64,000 nucleotides of DNA. Source: Astrocystis sublimbata (Eukaryota > Ascomycota > Sordariomycetes > Xylariales > Xylariaceae). Made by a program: the position numbers and the translations under genes. The notes under the pieces were generated by a model. It was not told the origin of the DNA and made no database searches. It saw only the letters and a program-made list of their open reading frames with translations. The DNA is taken from positions 124,001-188,000 of the forward strand of contig JAJNNY010000012.1 of NCBI GenBank assembly GCA_022453515.1. The letters are read 5' to 3'. Positions 11,834 to 23,452 of the stretch are shown one piece after another (positions within the stretch are counted from its first letter, which is position 1; each line of letters starts with the position of its first letter).

Positions 11834-13318
11834 ATGGGTCTGGGACCAGTATCACTGGGGAATCGACGGCGGCTTGCGATTTTTGCTGGCGTATTTATAG
11901 CATTAGTTGGGGCTTTCCATCTGCTTCAGACTCGCCATGTCATTCGGCAGCAACCCATCCCAGTACCCAACTCTGAAGGCGAGCAAGAGCTGAAGCAGGA
12001 GTCTTCTGAAAAAGGACTGGGCAAAGACCCAGAAACATCTAGCAAGGACCCATGTGCGTTGCTAGAGGGCATGGAAGATGTCTTCGTTATTATCAGGACC
12101 GGCACCAATGAAATCGAGAACAAACTACCGCCACTTTTGAATACTACTCTGCCTTGTTTCAAGCATTATGGAATTTGGTCCGACATGGAGGAAGAATTCG
12201 CCGGGCATCACATTGGAAACGCGCTTGATGAGATTGAGCCGGAGCTATTGCAAAACCACCCCGACTTTGAGTACTATCGCCATCTACAAGAGCATGGCAA
12301 GAAAACCGTCGCATCCGAAGAGGTTGCCAGCTGGCAAGATGCGCCCAACACTGGCTTCGGTCGCGATACGCCCGCTTGGAAGTTGGACAAGTGGAAGTTC
12401 CTCCCGGTGGCCAAGAAAGCGTACCTGAAGAACCCCACGGTCAAGTGGTACGTATTCATCGAGGGGGACACCTACGTACTGTGGAACAGCATGCTCGCGT
12501 GGTTGTCGAAGGTTGATGCTTCTCGTCCCTACTACATTGGCCGCCAGATGAACATTGGGGACGCCGTGTTTGCGTACGGTGGTGCGGGGATCATCATTTC
12601 CAATGCCGCGATGGAAAAACTCGTGGAACGGTATACGATGAACACGCACGCTTACAATGAGCTCACCATCAACCAATGGGCTGGCGATTTCATTCTATCG
12701 CAGGCCATGACGGATGTGGGTATCAAGCTCTCACCAGTCTGGCCGACGCTCGAGGGCGAGATGCCCGCCGCGTTGAACATGGCTGCGAAATCCACGCAAA
12801 GTCGCCACCTATGGTGTTACAATGCTGCGACCTATCATCACATGACCCCCGAAGATATCTACTCGTACTACGAGTTCGATCGAGAATGGTACTCCAAGGT
12901 AAGGCACCCATTTCGCCTCATATCGGCATACAAGGCGGCAATTGTGCAGAGGCTAACCTCAAACCCCTGCTTCTAGGATCAGGGTTTTCCTCGCCACGGA
13001 GATCTATTCCGTCTTATGGTTTTCCCTCGAATCAAGGAGCAGCTGACGGAATGGGACAACCTTTCAGCTGATGTGAAGATGGAGAATTCCACCTTTGCAG
13101 AATGTCGGGAGTCCTGTGAGAACGAGACCGACTGTCTGCAGTTCTCTCTCAGTGGAAACACCTGCAAGACGTCTAATGACGTTCGGCTGGGGCAGGAGGA
13201 AAGTGTGGAGCAGAAGTCGGGTGGCCGCATCGATTCAGGCTGGATTTTGGGGCGTATTGGAGCTTTCATGGAGACTATGGAGGCATCTTGTGAGGGCGAG
13301 GGCTGGGTCATGCCGTGA
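11834..13318 (+). CDS. GT31-like type II membrane glycosyltransferase with C-terminal PAN-like domain (copy 1)
   Basis: There are two exons (11834-12898, 12977-13318), 468 aa. The N-terminus is a short basic cytoplasmic tail (GNRRR) and a signal anchor at about residues 14-32, the topology of Golgi glycosyltransferases. The lumenal domain resembles fungal Fringe/GT31-type proteins: KLDKWKFLP, then KWYVFIEGDTYVLW with the metal/nucleotide-sugar motif E-G-D at 210-212, and FAYGGAGIIIS followed by GDFILSQA and WCYNAATYHH. The C-terminus has a cysteine pattern (FAECRESC, DCLQFS, NTCKTS) like a PAN/Apple module and a conserved ending GWVMP. The intron (78 nt, phase 0) sits after REWYSK. Donor sugar and acceptor are unknown. 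A paralogue with the same architecture and intron position lies at 32989-34382. Confidence 0.87.
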
Positions 13319-13644
13319 TTGCTTACGAAAAGTTATGCATGATGCATTCTGGCGTTCGGAGCACTTGTTGGGATTTGGACAGCTACGGTTTAATCTGCGT
13401 TTTCATTGATTATCTCTCTGTCATGGAGATATCTGCTAGTTTTGAGAATAACTAGGTACCTAGCTACCTACACACCGTAGGTAGCTCTTCGCTTTTTGTT
13501 CGCGGCAGATATTGTACACATTTTAAAGCAAAGCACTGACATCATATGTAAGAGAGACCTCTGGACCGAATGTCTCCCTGATCAAAGTCCCATCGACCAG
13601 AGCACTAACACCATAAGTAAGAGGGACCTTTGGACGTGAATGTC
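13319..13644. other. Convergent 3' flank between GT31 copy 1 and the DUF3712-like gene
   Basis: Both neighbouring genes end into this 326-bp stretch, so it contains two 3' UTRs. It includes CTAGGTACCTAG near 13452 and the outer half of a tandem duplication of the downstream gene's 3' end (13541-13610). Confidence 0.6.
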
Positions 13645-13670
13645 TCACTGATCAAAGTGCCATCGACCAG
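13541..13670. repeat. Two-copy tandem duplication (unit about 70 bp) over a gene's 3' end
   Basis: 13541-13600 and 13611-13670 align with an offset of 69-70 bp. Shared blocks include GTAAGAG(A/G)GACCT, GAATGTCTC(C/A)CTGATCAAAG and CATCGACCAG. The second copy contains the last eight codons and stop (TGA) of the minus-strand DUF3712-like gene; in the outer copy that TGA reads GGA. The few mismatches show it is an old duplication. Confidence 0.85.
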
Positions 13671-14936
13671 CCAAATCTCGGATGAGGCTGTCTCGAACAT
13701 TGTAGTGTTCGGTACCGATATCGATGCCCAGGGCTCGGAACAAGGGGCCGAGGTTGGAAATGGGCGCTTCAATAGCTTTAACCGCTGCGTCGCACCATGC
13801 AGGACTCGTGCAGCTTTGTCCGATCAGCACGGCGCCGAGGAACGGGGTCTGTTCGAGACGGCTCGCGCGTCTGCCATCTCTCTGCGCCAGGTCTTGCAGC
13901 TCCTGGGCGAATCTGCCTGTAGCGGGTTTGTTGACGAGTCCACGGAAGGTGACCTCGAAATGTCCGCGGCGAACATCATAACGGCCCTTCAACTCGGCCA
14001 GGATGATGCCGTTATGGGTTTGGATTCTGAAGAAAGAGGTGCCGAAAGACGTCTCCAGGGGGCTGGGATTGTGCACGCTGAACTTGATGAAGATATGGTT
14101 GCTGCGGTCGAGAGTGCCGTCGATGTTCGCGTTGGTCGGGCTAGTGTTCAGAGGACCCAAGTAGTTTGATGAGATGGTGCCATGAGATGGGGAGTTCCCG
14201 AGGAACGGCACGGCCAGGATTCGGGCATCGATGATCTTCGCTCGGGGGCCTTCCATACCGTTGAAGTGCATGACCTTCGAGAAGGAGAGGGGCTGTGGCG
14301 ACACGCCTGCGGTTCGGATAGTCGTCTCTCCATTGCGGAGTGAGAGTCTGACGTCCTTGTTCATGACCAGGACTCTCATGAAGGCCTTCAAGGCTCCCAC
14401 ATCAGTAACTCTGACGGTTTGGTTGAGCACCTAACAACACTCGAGTTAGTTGTTGCTATTGGCTGTGTGGACTTACTAGGTTGCTCCTCGTGGGGACGTT
14501 CTCCAGGACAAGAAATGAAAACTAAAAGGAGACTTAGGCTTACCACTGCTTCAGTCCCGTCGAAGCGGGTCGTGAACGGAGGCAACTTCACTCTGCCGAA
14601 GTTTCCGACCGGGCCAGCTAGGTCGACCGTCATACCTCCAACCATGACACTCTTGTGCCCAGTTCTGGTGATACGCAACTCCATAGTGATGATGAAGGAA
14701 CTTTTGAAACGTCAGCGATGCCATCTCGGTTGAAGAAGGGAGGTAGGTAAAAACAAGACAGGACTGGCTGGAAGATAGAGAGACCGGGATACAACTTACT
14801 CCTCGATACCACTGTTGATACGGAGCAAGGTCAAGCTGAACTTGCTGTCTCTCACAAAGGCGGCTATGGCCGCGGCGAAGACGGCGTCCATCTGGGCGGT
14901 ATGACCTCGAATCACGGTCAAGATGTGATTGTCCAT
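13645..14936 (-). CDS. DUF3712-like fungal protein of unknown function
   Basis: Three exons on the minus strand (14936-14800, 14700-14544, 14430-13645) join in frame to 359 aa. The first intron has GTAAGT and AAAAG ends, the second GTAAGC and GTTAG. The product has beta-rich repeats typical of the fungal DUF3712/LEA-2-like group: SVMVGGMTVDLAGPVGNFGRVKLPPF, a VRVTDVGALKAFMRVLV segment, then DIDGTLDRSNH-like and NPSPLETSFG stretches, the latter resembling the N-P-S motif of LEA-2 domains. Unlike many family members no N-terminal membrane helix is seen; an in-frame TAA lies 13 codons upstream of the chosen ATG, so a membrane-anchor exon would have to be further upstream. The family name is a recognition by pattern only. 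No function is assigned. Confidence 0.72.
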
Positions 14937-17900
14937 GCTATTGGTGTTGGAGATATGAGTTGGTTTACCTGGTTATCTCGAACTTTGGTTGGAAATGGGG
15001 AAGGTTTGTGGTCTTGGGGCTTGCATGAAGCCTTGTCACTGCTGAGATGAACAGAAGATGACAAGGCGTAGGGTTGGGTGGTGGGGTGGGAAGGAAAAGA
15101 GACGAGGAAGAAGAAGAGGAGGAAGAGATGGGAAGAGGTAGAGGTAGAGGATGAGGTGGGAAGTGGAAGAGGTGGGAAGAGGGGAAAGGATGTGCGTGTG
15201 TGTGGCAGGAGTGGGATGGCGAGGAAGGAGGTTTGCTCGCTGCGCGATGACATCGTCGGCTTCACAAGTGACAATGTCGCCTATCTATGCGACAACAATA
15301 TGCGACTAGGACGCGTTACCAACACGGGGTTGATTCTACTTGATCGTGGGCCTTCCAAAGAATGGCGGCACCCGCCTTTTTGGGTATCATGCGAGTGCCT
15401 TCTCGCTTTCTTGCCTGTTGCAGTCTTCCAGAACACCAAAAGAAAACCGTTCGTCTCTTTATTGTAGTGGTTTGTAGCAACCATAAGCCGCAACCCCTGA
15501 ATTGGACGTTGAAAGCCTCCTCGAACGAAGAAGCAAACAAGACTTATAAGGGTTTGCAGATACTTGTTGAACCACTTGTGATATGTCACGCTTCTACTAT
15601 ACCTATGTCTCTATTGAATTAGTGATTGGTGAAAGTTAGTGAGAGTGTATTGGAACACAGGCAAAGACTGACAATACGATTACATTATCAATCCTGTGCA
15701 CACCCCATGCTGCCACAGATACCAACATGTCACTCAAGATGTTCTGTTCACAAGTGTGCTGGTCTAATCTTATTCTGAGCATTCTTTCGTGAGTAATATA
15801 TGACATACATTTCTGGGCTGTGTTTGAGGTTTTTTTCCCAAACAGAGGTGCATGTGTACCACAATCACAAGCCTTTATCACCTTCAAAGAGCAGCAAAGC
15901 TTTGTGTCCATTAGTTGTAGTATCTATTTTTATTGATTGGCTGCGTAGCCACGCACTCATGATGAGCTCTAGTATTGCACTTCCGGGTAGGTTAACTCAT
16001 AACGGGACATTTTAGCTTCTCGCAATAGTACATTGAGTGGTGCTCGTAGTTAGTTCAGGGCATGAACATTTGCCGCAGTGCAAGCAAAACGCTTTTGGAA
16101 TACATACCTAGGTACATATATGCGCAATGATTACATACTACTATAGATACCAAACATTCTGAGTCTTTTGCAAAAATCCGAGGTCTTTGGCTAGAGGTCC
16201 AGTATTTGAGAGCAGGACTAGGTGCCCGGTGGATGGCAGTCTGCCTTACCCTTTTTGATTCAAGATTTAAATACAGAGTCACATCTTCTAGATCCCCGGC
16301 TCAGAAAGTCCTGGGAGCGTTCGCATGACAAGCACTAGTGTGGTGAGGTGCTTTACAACAACGGAGGGGAGAATGGGCTGAAAAGAGCTGATAGCCTGCT
16401 GAAGAGAGCTGGAGCAGCTGAGCAGTCAAGATAGGCAATTGCCATCAGCCACAGTAAGGAATATCTATAGTATGGTCATAAGAAACACCGGATGCCTAGT
16501 TGGCTAGGCTGACTGCAAGAGCACGGAAATAGAGCCATCAATTGACAATATAGGTGACAGGATATCATATGCATGTAGTTATCTTAGGAGCTGGAGACCT
16601 GCGTCATCTTGACGACTCCCGCCCACTCCAAATGCTCAAGATCCTCGCACTAGTCGGCAGTAGCATTGTTTGCATCTCCAGAGCAGACTAAGTACCTAGG
16701 TAGATAAAATATCAAGGGCTAAGAGCACTTGAGTGGAAGAAGGAGAGTGATGGGGTAACAATGCTTGTTACCAACAATGGAGCCTGTCACATGTCTAGCT
16801 CGAGGCTTCAAGTCGCAGGTACCTAGGTACCCTATTTGACAAAGAACTGAGGCAGGTGCTGATTGGTTTCGCGGTCTGTTTCGTTCCTGCCGAAAGCGAC
16901 GCGGAAAGCAATGCCAAGACAGAAGGTGCCTGCTTGGCCGCAACACTCTCGACACTCAACCTGCCCACCGGTACCTTCCCGAGACGCATTGTAAATCTGT
17001 CAGCAAACGGCAGGGCTATTTTTCTCTGTGACGACTCCGTGCCCCTGCCTTGCCTGCAACCGAGCGACGCGGTCGCCTGCGCCCCAACGTGGGGAATGAT
17101 GAGGGTACCTGAGACATTGGCAGTGTAAATGCAGCGTCGATCACAGCAATACCTACCTAGGTATGAGTAGTAAATACCTAGGTCCTAGGTACCTTGGAGC
17201 ATATTCTTCGAATCATGCATACTACAGATGATATCAAGTAGACAAGCCAAAGCCCTCAATTGCGTTTGTTAACATCTGACATCTACCTCCTAGCCGCTTG
17301 CACATGCTACCCAAGGTTAGGTACTCCATGATTGCGAATTGCAAGTCAAGCCCACCCCACCTGGCACCTACCTTGGAACGTACATACGAAGGTGATTGGC
17401 GGGTTCCTGACTCCCGAGGTCGGTACGTAGGCACGGTACCTACATGTACATACCTAGGGCGAGGCAATGGTGGCAGGTGGGGTAGTAGTGTGCCGTCCAG
17501 TGTTATTGTGGGGTACATGAGGTATCTACAATAAAAGTCAGAAACACAAAACATCCAGCTGTACCTGAGGTCAATACCTCCACGTCAATACGTCAGGGGA
17601 GATTCCTAGCCCACCTGCAGAACCTGCATTCGACTCGAGGTAGCTTTACTTTGGAGAGTGGTGGGGCAGCCTAATTTGTTTATATTATAGGAGATTTGGC
17701 GACCCTCCAGATGACAATGTTGGCAACATGCCTCGCCAGGTACCTCCTATGATCCGTCCTGACGCCTGGTCGATTGTTCCCGCCAAGTGCTTGGTCATGG
17801 CTGGTCTCCCATATGTAGAGTAGACCAAGTCTCAGGAACAGGCAAGCGATTGATTGGGGGCTGATCCCTGCTCCAAGTTACCCTTTTGATCGCCAGGGCA

Positions 17901-18769
17901 GGAGCCATGCGTGCCAGGCGAGCCAGCAGAAGCCGGGGCTAGACCGCAACGAGGTTGGCGGGTGGGGTACTACCTCTAAAGGCAAGAACCGTTGTGTATA
18001 GTCACTGGTAATGACTGGGAAAAGCATCAACTACTAACTACAACAGGTAGCCCACTGCTTGGTGCTACCTTAGTACTTCTTGCCCAGGCGGGCCAGGTTT
18101 GTCTACTGCCATATTCGCGGCAGCCTACCTCTCTCAACAAGAAGAAACCCAGTTTATCACCAATCACTCTAAACAGCTTCAACTTGGCAATCTAGTTCTT
18201 GCCATCCTCGCCATCCCACTACGTGTACTTCCTCCTCTACTCTCTTCTCTCGGGCACCTTCGATCTCCGTAGCCGCTGTCTCGAACCCTCGTTTTGCTCT
18301 GTCTTCTTCTCTAATACAAACAGTGAAGACCGATATACCTTAAGCTCCATTTCGACCGTACTGACGGTGCTGTATCCTACGAGGCAACCTGACTCCGTGC
18401 TAGGTTCCCTACCTTAGCTCTGCACATATAACCGTCGCCTCGCGAGACTCTCTACGTCATATCAGAAATACTACTTTGTCGTTCCCGAAGCGCTCCTCTG
18501 CTCAATCCTCAGGCCGTGTCCAGGCTTTCGTTTGGGTTCCTGTCGTGACTTGCCCTGTTTCTGTCCCTACCTATTCATAATACCTAGCCACGCCTGCCCA
18601 TCTCTGACGCCGCTGAAGGTAGGAGGATATTGGCAACAGTGGCCCTCGTTCGCCGGCGAGTTGCGACTTGGGGGACCAGCGCTGCAAATGCGCAGGCAGT
18701 TGCGATCTGTTGCTTCTGGCCGTTCCGTCTCACAGCTGCCCTCACGGCATCTGTGCCCATGCTGCCACA
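14937..18769. other. Long intergenic region with polypurine tract and palindrome cluster
   Basis: No gene supported over 3.8 kb. 15080-15200 is almost pure A/G on the plus strand, so the coding strand of the gene to the left sees a C/T-rich promoter. 16080-17470 is crowded with TACCTAGGTA palindromes, including a perfect 14-nt GGTACCTAGGTACC at 16818-16831. The last 600 bp is C/T-rich and fits a long leader of the HUL4-type gene. Confidence 0.6.
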
Positions 18770-21700
18770 ATGTACGGCCGTACAAACCGACCTTCCCTAG
18801 GCCAATATGACTTCGCCTTACGCGATTCTTTCATCAACAACCCAGCCGCGCGGTCGAGATCGAATTCCAGATACCTTGAAGCTACCCCACCCCCGAACAG
18901 CCTGCAGAACATCCAGGCAGACTCGAGCAGTTCCGAGGACGACTTCGTCCCGAAGCCAAAACCGAAGCCGAAGCCGAAGTTGTCAAGCACACACTCGCGG
19001 TCAATGAGCCACCCGTTCCCCTCTCTGTTCTCGAGCAAAAAGAAGAAGAATGCTGCGATCGACAACGAGCTCGGAGGGGATGACAATGCGGACGATCATA
19101 GCTTTAGCCCCAAGCTTTACTCGAGCTCGTCTCAAGTCGCGGGCGCGAGCAGGGCGCCGACTGGGCCAGTCGACTTCGCTACAGGAAATTGTATGACGTG
19201 TGCCGGTCTGGTGCGTTGGCCCAAGGAACTCCAGGTCTTCAGGTGTACCAAATGCTTGACTATCAACGATACGAAGCCGCTTGCTCCAGCTCCCCGTCCT
19301 ACGATACGCGCTGTCCCTACTACTTCGCGAACACAGCCGAGCGGAACTCCTCCGGTAGGAGTGCCTACAAATACGCGTTTGTCAATATGACCTTAGCATT
19401 TCATGGGCACGATGCTAACCACTCATGCAGCGAGCCTTATTTCCGTTGAGTATACGCGAACCTTGGTCAAAAGCTGCTTGCGAGCCGCTTTGCAGGAATG
19501 GGGATCCAAGATACCGGGCCAGCAACAGCCTGCCACGGTCGGTCGATCACCATCCAGATTCGCGCACGATTACTTCACACTCCAAGGTTGCCCAAATAAG
19601 CCCGACAGCTCCCCTTCCTCCGACAATTCACCGCCACCCCCTCGCTTCAGTCCAGTGTTCGATGACTTTTCAACCCTCGACTTGGAACCGAATCCATTGA
19701 AGTTCGCCTCCCCTCACCCAAGATCACACTCGACTTCGTATCCTGAAGCCGCAGGCTCTTCGCGTCCTCCAAATATGCGTCTTGGTGGGAACTACTCTCA
19801 TACCAATCCACATAGATCCGTTCTGGACCCGAAGGGCATGTTCAAGAGAGTAGAGGATTATCTTGTTGCGTGCTTTGCGTCACATGCATGCGTCAACAAC
19901 TCGTTTATTCCTCGTCGATCGAGCGTCAGCGGGAAACAACCCCCTGAAGTTGCAAGAAGGCCAAATGTCGAGAGCAGGAGAGAGCTCTCGCGAGACGAGA
20001 CGCCAATATCCGAGCTCGATCCAAAACTTCTCCTGCTCGGTGACTTTGCCGAGAACGGCTTGTGGTGGACTGGCAATCAGGACGAGGTGAATGTTTCGCG
20101 AACACCATCCAAACGCTACGAAGATCAGCACTCTGTCGTAACCTCCCGGTCCCCTTGCATCGATTGGGGCACGGCGATGGAATGGTATCACGTTGTCAAC
20201 AATGCAGCAGAGCCATGGATGCAATTGTACGAAGAATTAGTCCAAGACGACCCCAAACAAGAACAGGAACCTGTAAAATTACAACAATTCGATCAGTTGG
20301 CACTTGAGGCGCAGGACCATCTTCAGCGAACGCTCTTGAAATGCACAGAGATGCTTCTAAAGCGACCTGGTCGGTTAATGGTCGAGCCTCAAGATGTACG
20401 TTTCTTGCTCCTCTTGCTCGCCAACCCTGTCCTCGTTTCTGGTTACCAGTCATATTCCGGCCAGTTTCCACAGTCAAATAAAGGCAAGAAGCTTTCCAGG
20501 CCATTCGACCCAGAGGATTTGCCGTCCGCAGGGCGGCATTCGGGAATTCTCAAGAGAGTATTTGGGCTTCTGGCCAACTCTTCGGAAATCTGTCACCATC
20601 ACTTGATAACATGGTTGTCGAGGATACCTGAGCACATGTTGCTACAGATAAAAGACATGACAAGTACTTTTGTTACACATAGATTGACTCGCCAGAACGA
20701 GCGCAAACCAGAGCCAAAAGTCGATATCACCGATGGTTTGATCCCTCAAATGCCAAACGGGCGTGCCAGCAATACGCCAGCCACCCTCCACGCCGCTCTA
20801 GCTGCTTCTAAATCACCAAGAAAGCAGAAGCAGCCTGTTGAGCCCAAGCGCACGACTTATACCGATGATTGGCAGCTCAAAGCTGCTGCCAGATTCATGG
20901 CCTTGGTCTTCGCGGCGAATCGTTATACTCATGTTCGACGGCGGCAAATGAGTGATGGGCGGATGTATGGACCTCTCTTCACAACGAGCGATTTCTACAA
21001 TACCTTGGTTGATACCATCGACTTCAGGTCAGATTTCGAGCTTTGGGAATCGAGAAGGGGCAAATTCACTTTTTGCCAATACCCGTTCTTTCTCAGTATC
21101 TGGGCCAAGATCCAAATCCTGGAATTCGATGCTAAGCGGCAGATGGCAGGGAAGGCAAGGGAAGCTTTCTTCGACAGCATCCTGACGCATAAAAACTATA
21201 CGCAGCATCTAGTGTTCAAAGTCCGACGGGAGTGCCTAGTAGACGACAGTCTCCAGCAAGTAAGTGAGGTCGTCGGAAGCGGTAGCGAGGACATCAAGAA
21301 GGCTCTCCGTATCGAGTTTCAGGGAGAAGAGGGGGTGGACGGTGGTGGGCTTCGCAAGGAATGGTTCCTGCTCCTCGTGCGGGAAGTATTTAACCCAGAC
21401 CATGGTAGGCATCGTGACACTCACCCTGCGATGGCCCCCGAGCTTATCGCTTTCTCTAGGTCTCTTTATCTACGACGAGGACTCGCAATTCTGCTACTTC
21501 AACCCTAATACGTTTGAAACATCCGACCAGTACTTTCTCGTCGGTGTTGTTCTGGGGTTGGCCATCTATAATTCCACTATCCTGGATGTCGCATTTCCTC
21601 CTTTCGCTTTTCGAAAATTACTCGCTGCCGCGCCCTCTCCGGCGGCTGGCACACCAGGCCACTCACGACCAAGCATGAATTACACTCTTGATGATCTTGC

Positions 21701-22382
21701 CGAGTGGAGGCCAACACTTGCAAGAGGTTTGCGCCACTTATTAAACTTTGACGGTGATGTACAAGCAACATTCTGCCTAGATTTTGTTGTGGATGTGGAG
21801 AGGTACGGAACACGGATTCAAGTACCGCTATGCCCAGGTGGAGAGGCGAAGATGGTTACGAATGCCAACCGCAAGGAATACGTCGAGCTTTATGTGAGAT
21901 ATTTGCTTGACACTTCGATCGCTCGACAATTTGAGCCTTTCAAACGAGGCTTTTACACGGTATGTGCAGGAAACGCGTTGACACTATTCAAACCCGAAGA
22001 GATTGAGCTGCTTGTGCGAGGCTCGGACGAACCCCTTGATATTACCTCTCTAAAAGCCGTCGCCACCTACACACATTGGCCAAAAGGGAGCAGTGCTGAA
22101 ACCGAACCTGCCATCGTCTGGTTTTGGGACACATTTGAGGGCGCGACACCAAGAGATCAACGTAGACTCCTGTCATTTATTACTGGGAGCGACCGGATTC
22201 CTGCAATGGGTGCAGCATCACTGGTCATCAAGATAAACTGCCTTGGTGATGATGAAGGTAGGTTTCCCTCGGCCAGGACTTGTTTCAATATCTTGTCGCT
22301 ATATCGCTGCCGCTCACAAGAGAGGCTAGAGACTTCTCTATGGCGGGCAGTCAATGAAAGCGAAGGATTTGGTCTCAAATAA
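18770..22382 (+). CDS. hul4: HECT-type E3 ubiquitin ligase, HUL4-like
   Basis: Three exons (18770-19376, 19431-21404, 21460-22382) give 1167 aa. The N-terminus starts MYGRTNRPSLGQYD and is Ser/Lys-rich. A small cysteine cluster with CMTCAGLVRWPKELQVFRCTKC resembles a zinc ribbon. The C-terminal HECT domain is complete: KKALRIEFQGEEGVDGGGLRKEWF, the N-lobe GLFIYDEDSQFCYFNPN, and the C-lobe with SARTCFNILSL, in which C1135 is the predicted thioester cysteine, ending GFGLK. HECT ligases take ubiquitin from an E2 onto this cysteine and transfer it to substrates; yeast Hul4 acts on nuclear and proteasome-linked substrates (family knowledge). Intron 2 has clean ends. Intron 1 needs donor GTTTGT at 19377 to keep frame with the strong branch site and CATGCAG acceptor, so this junction is less sure. 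An in-frame upstream ATG exists at 18668. Confidence 0.9.
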
Positions 22383-23452
22383 CGATTATGATAACGACGG
22401 AGAAAAACAGACGGATGAAAGCTTGAGCATGGCATTGCACGGCGTTTTGGGGTAATTGAGTCGTATGTATTATCACAGTCCCCTTGTAGCATATATACAA
22501 ATGATTAAATCCTGCCATGCCTGCTGTTAGACGTCTAGGATAGCAGTCTTGGGAGTCGAGGCTAAAGTTTTCTAGATCACCTGTAAGCCCTTTGCAATGA
22601 ACATTGAACACAGCATCGTACAGCGGTTTTTGAGGGTTGAAGGTCGTATATATTCCACCACAATGCTCTTGTGGCACATATATCAGGGATAAATGAGTAA
22701 ACTCTGATGTCAAACTTCCGAGGTCCAGGACATATGGTTTAGGACTTGAGCACGAAGCCCTCTGTATCATCAGCCTTTATTACCTAAGTACTTAAGTAGG
22801 TACGCTGAGCAAATACACACCCCTCTGACAGAGCCAGTATTGGCGGATCGCTTCGGAAGCAGCACTAAATGACTGACTTGTTTCTGACTTCGAATTTCGG
22901 AAGCTTTGACAAGAAACACCTACGCTGAACGTGCATAGGACTTTGTCACACGCTGTTCCGCTCGAAGGCTGAATATTACCCAGCCAGGCATGCCAGGCCG
23001 ATATCAACCTTGAAACCATAAACATGCAATCGATTATGTCATGAATCCTGCTATGCAATCCTGCTGTGTAACGCAGATGCACGGCTTTATAGCCTGCAGT
23101 AGGCTGTCGCTCGAAATAGCATTTATTCAATCGCAAGCGTCCACAAACGCCACTTTTGCAAATCGGAAACGCAAATGAGGACCAAGACAAACTTGGAGGA
23201 ACAGCGATCAGCTCTTTGAAATCGAGTCCCTAACTGTCCCCTGTCTCGCCATACCAACTCCTGTATCTCTTTTTTTCTAATCTGTAACTTTCACCACCAA
23301 ATATTCTAGCTGGGTACACTTTCTGATTAATATTGCCATTTTTATACTTATTCAGGCAGGCTTGCACATATACGCATTGTAATACCGTGCTGAGGTTGTC
23401 AATCAGCTCCTTCTCTCTCATATTGATAATGAATGATCGAGTGTCAGGATGA
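22383..23452. other. Intergenic region upstream of the receptor-L protein gene
   Basis: No convincing coding sequence; a signal-peptide exon for the gene to the right was looked for here on the plus strand and not found. The minus-strand frames at 22792-23190 and 23230-23646 look like chance. Confidence 0.5.

Noticed and set aside
15078..15467. Lys/Glu-rich 129-codon frame
   Set aside because: Product of a polypurine tract that is the C/T-rich promoter of the minus-strand gene.
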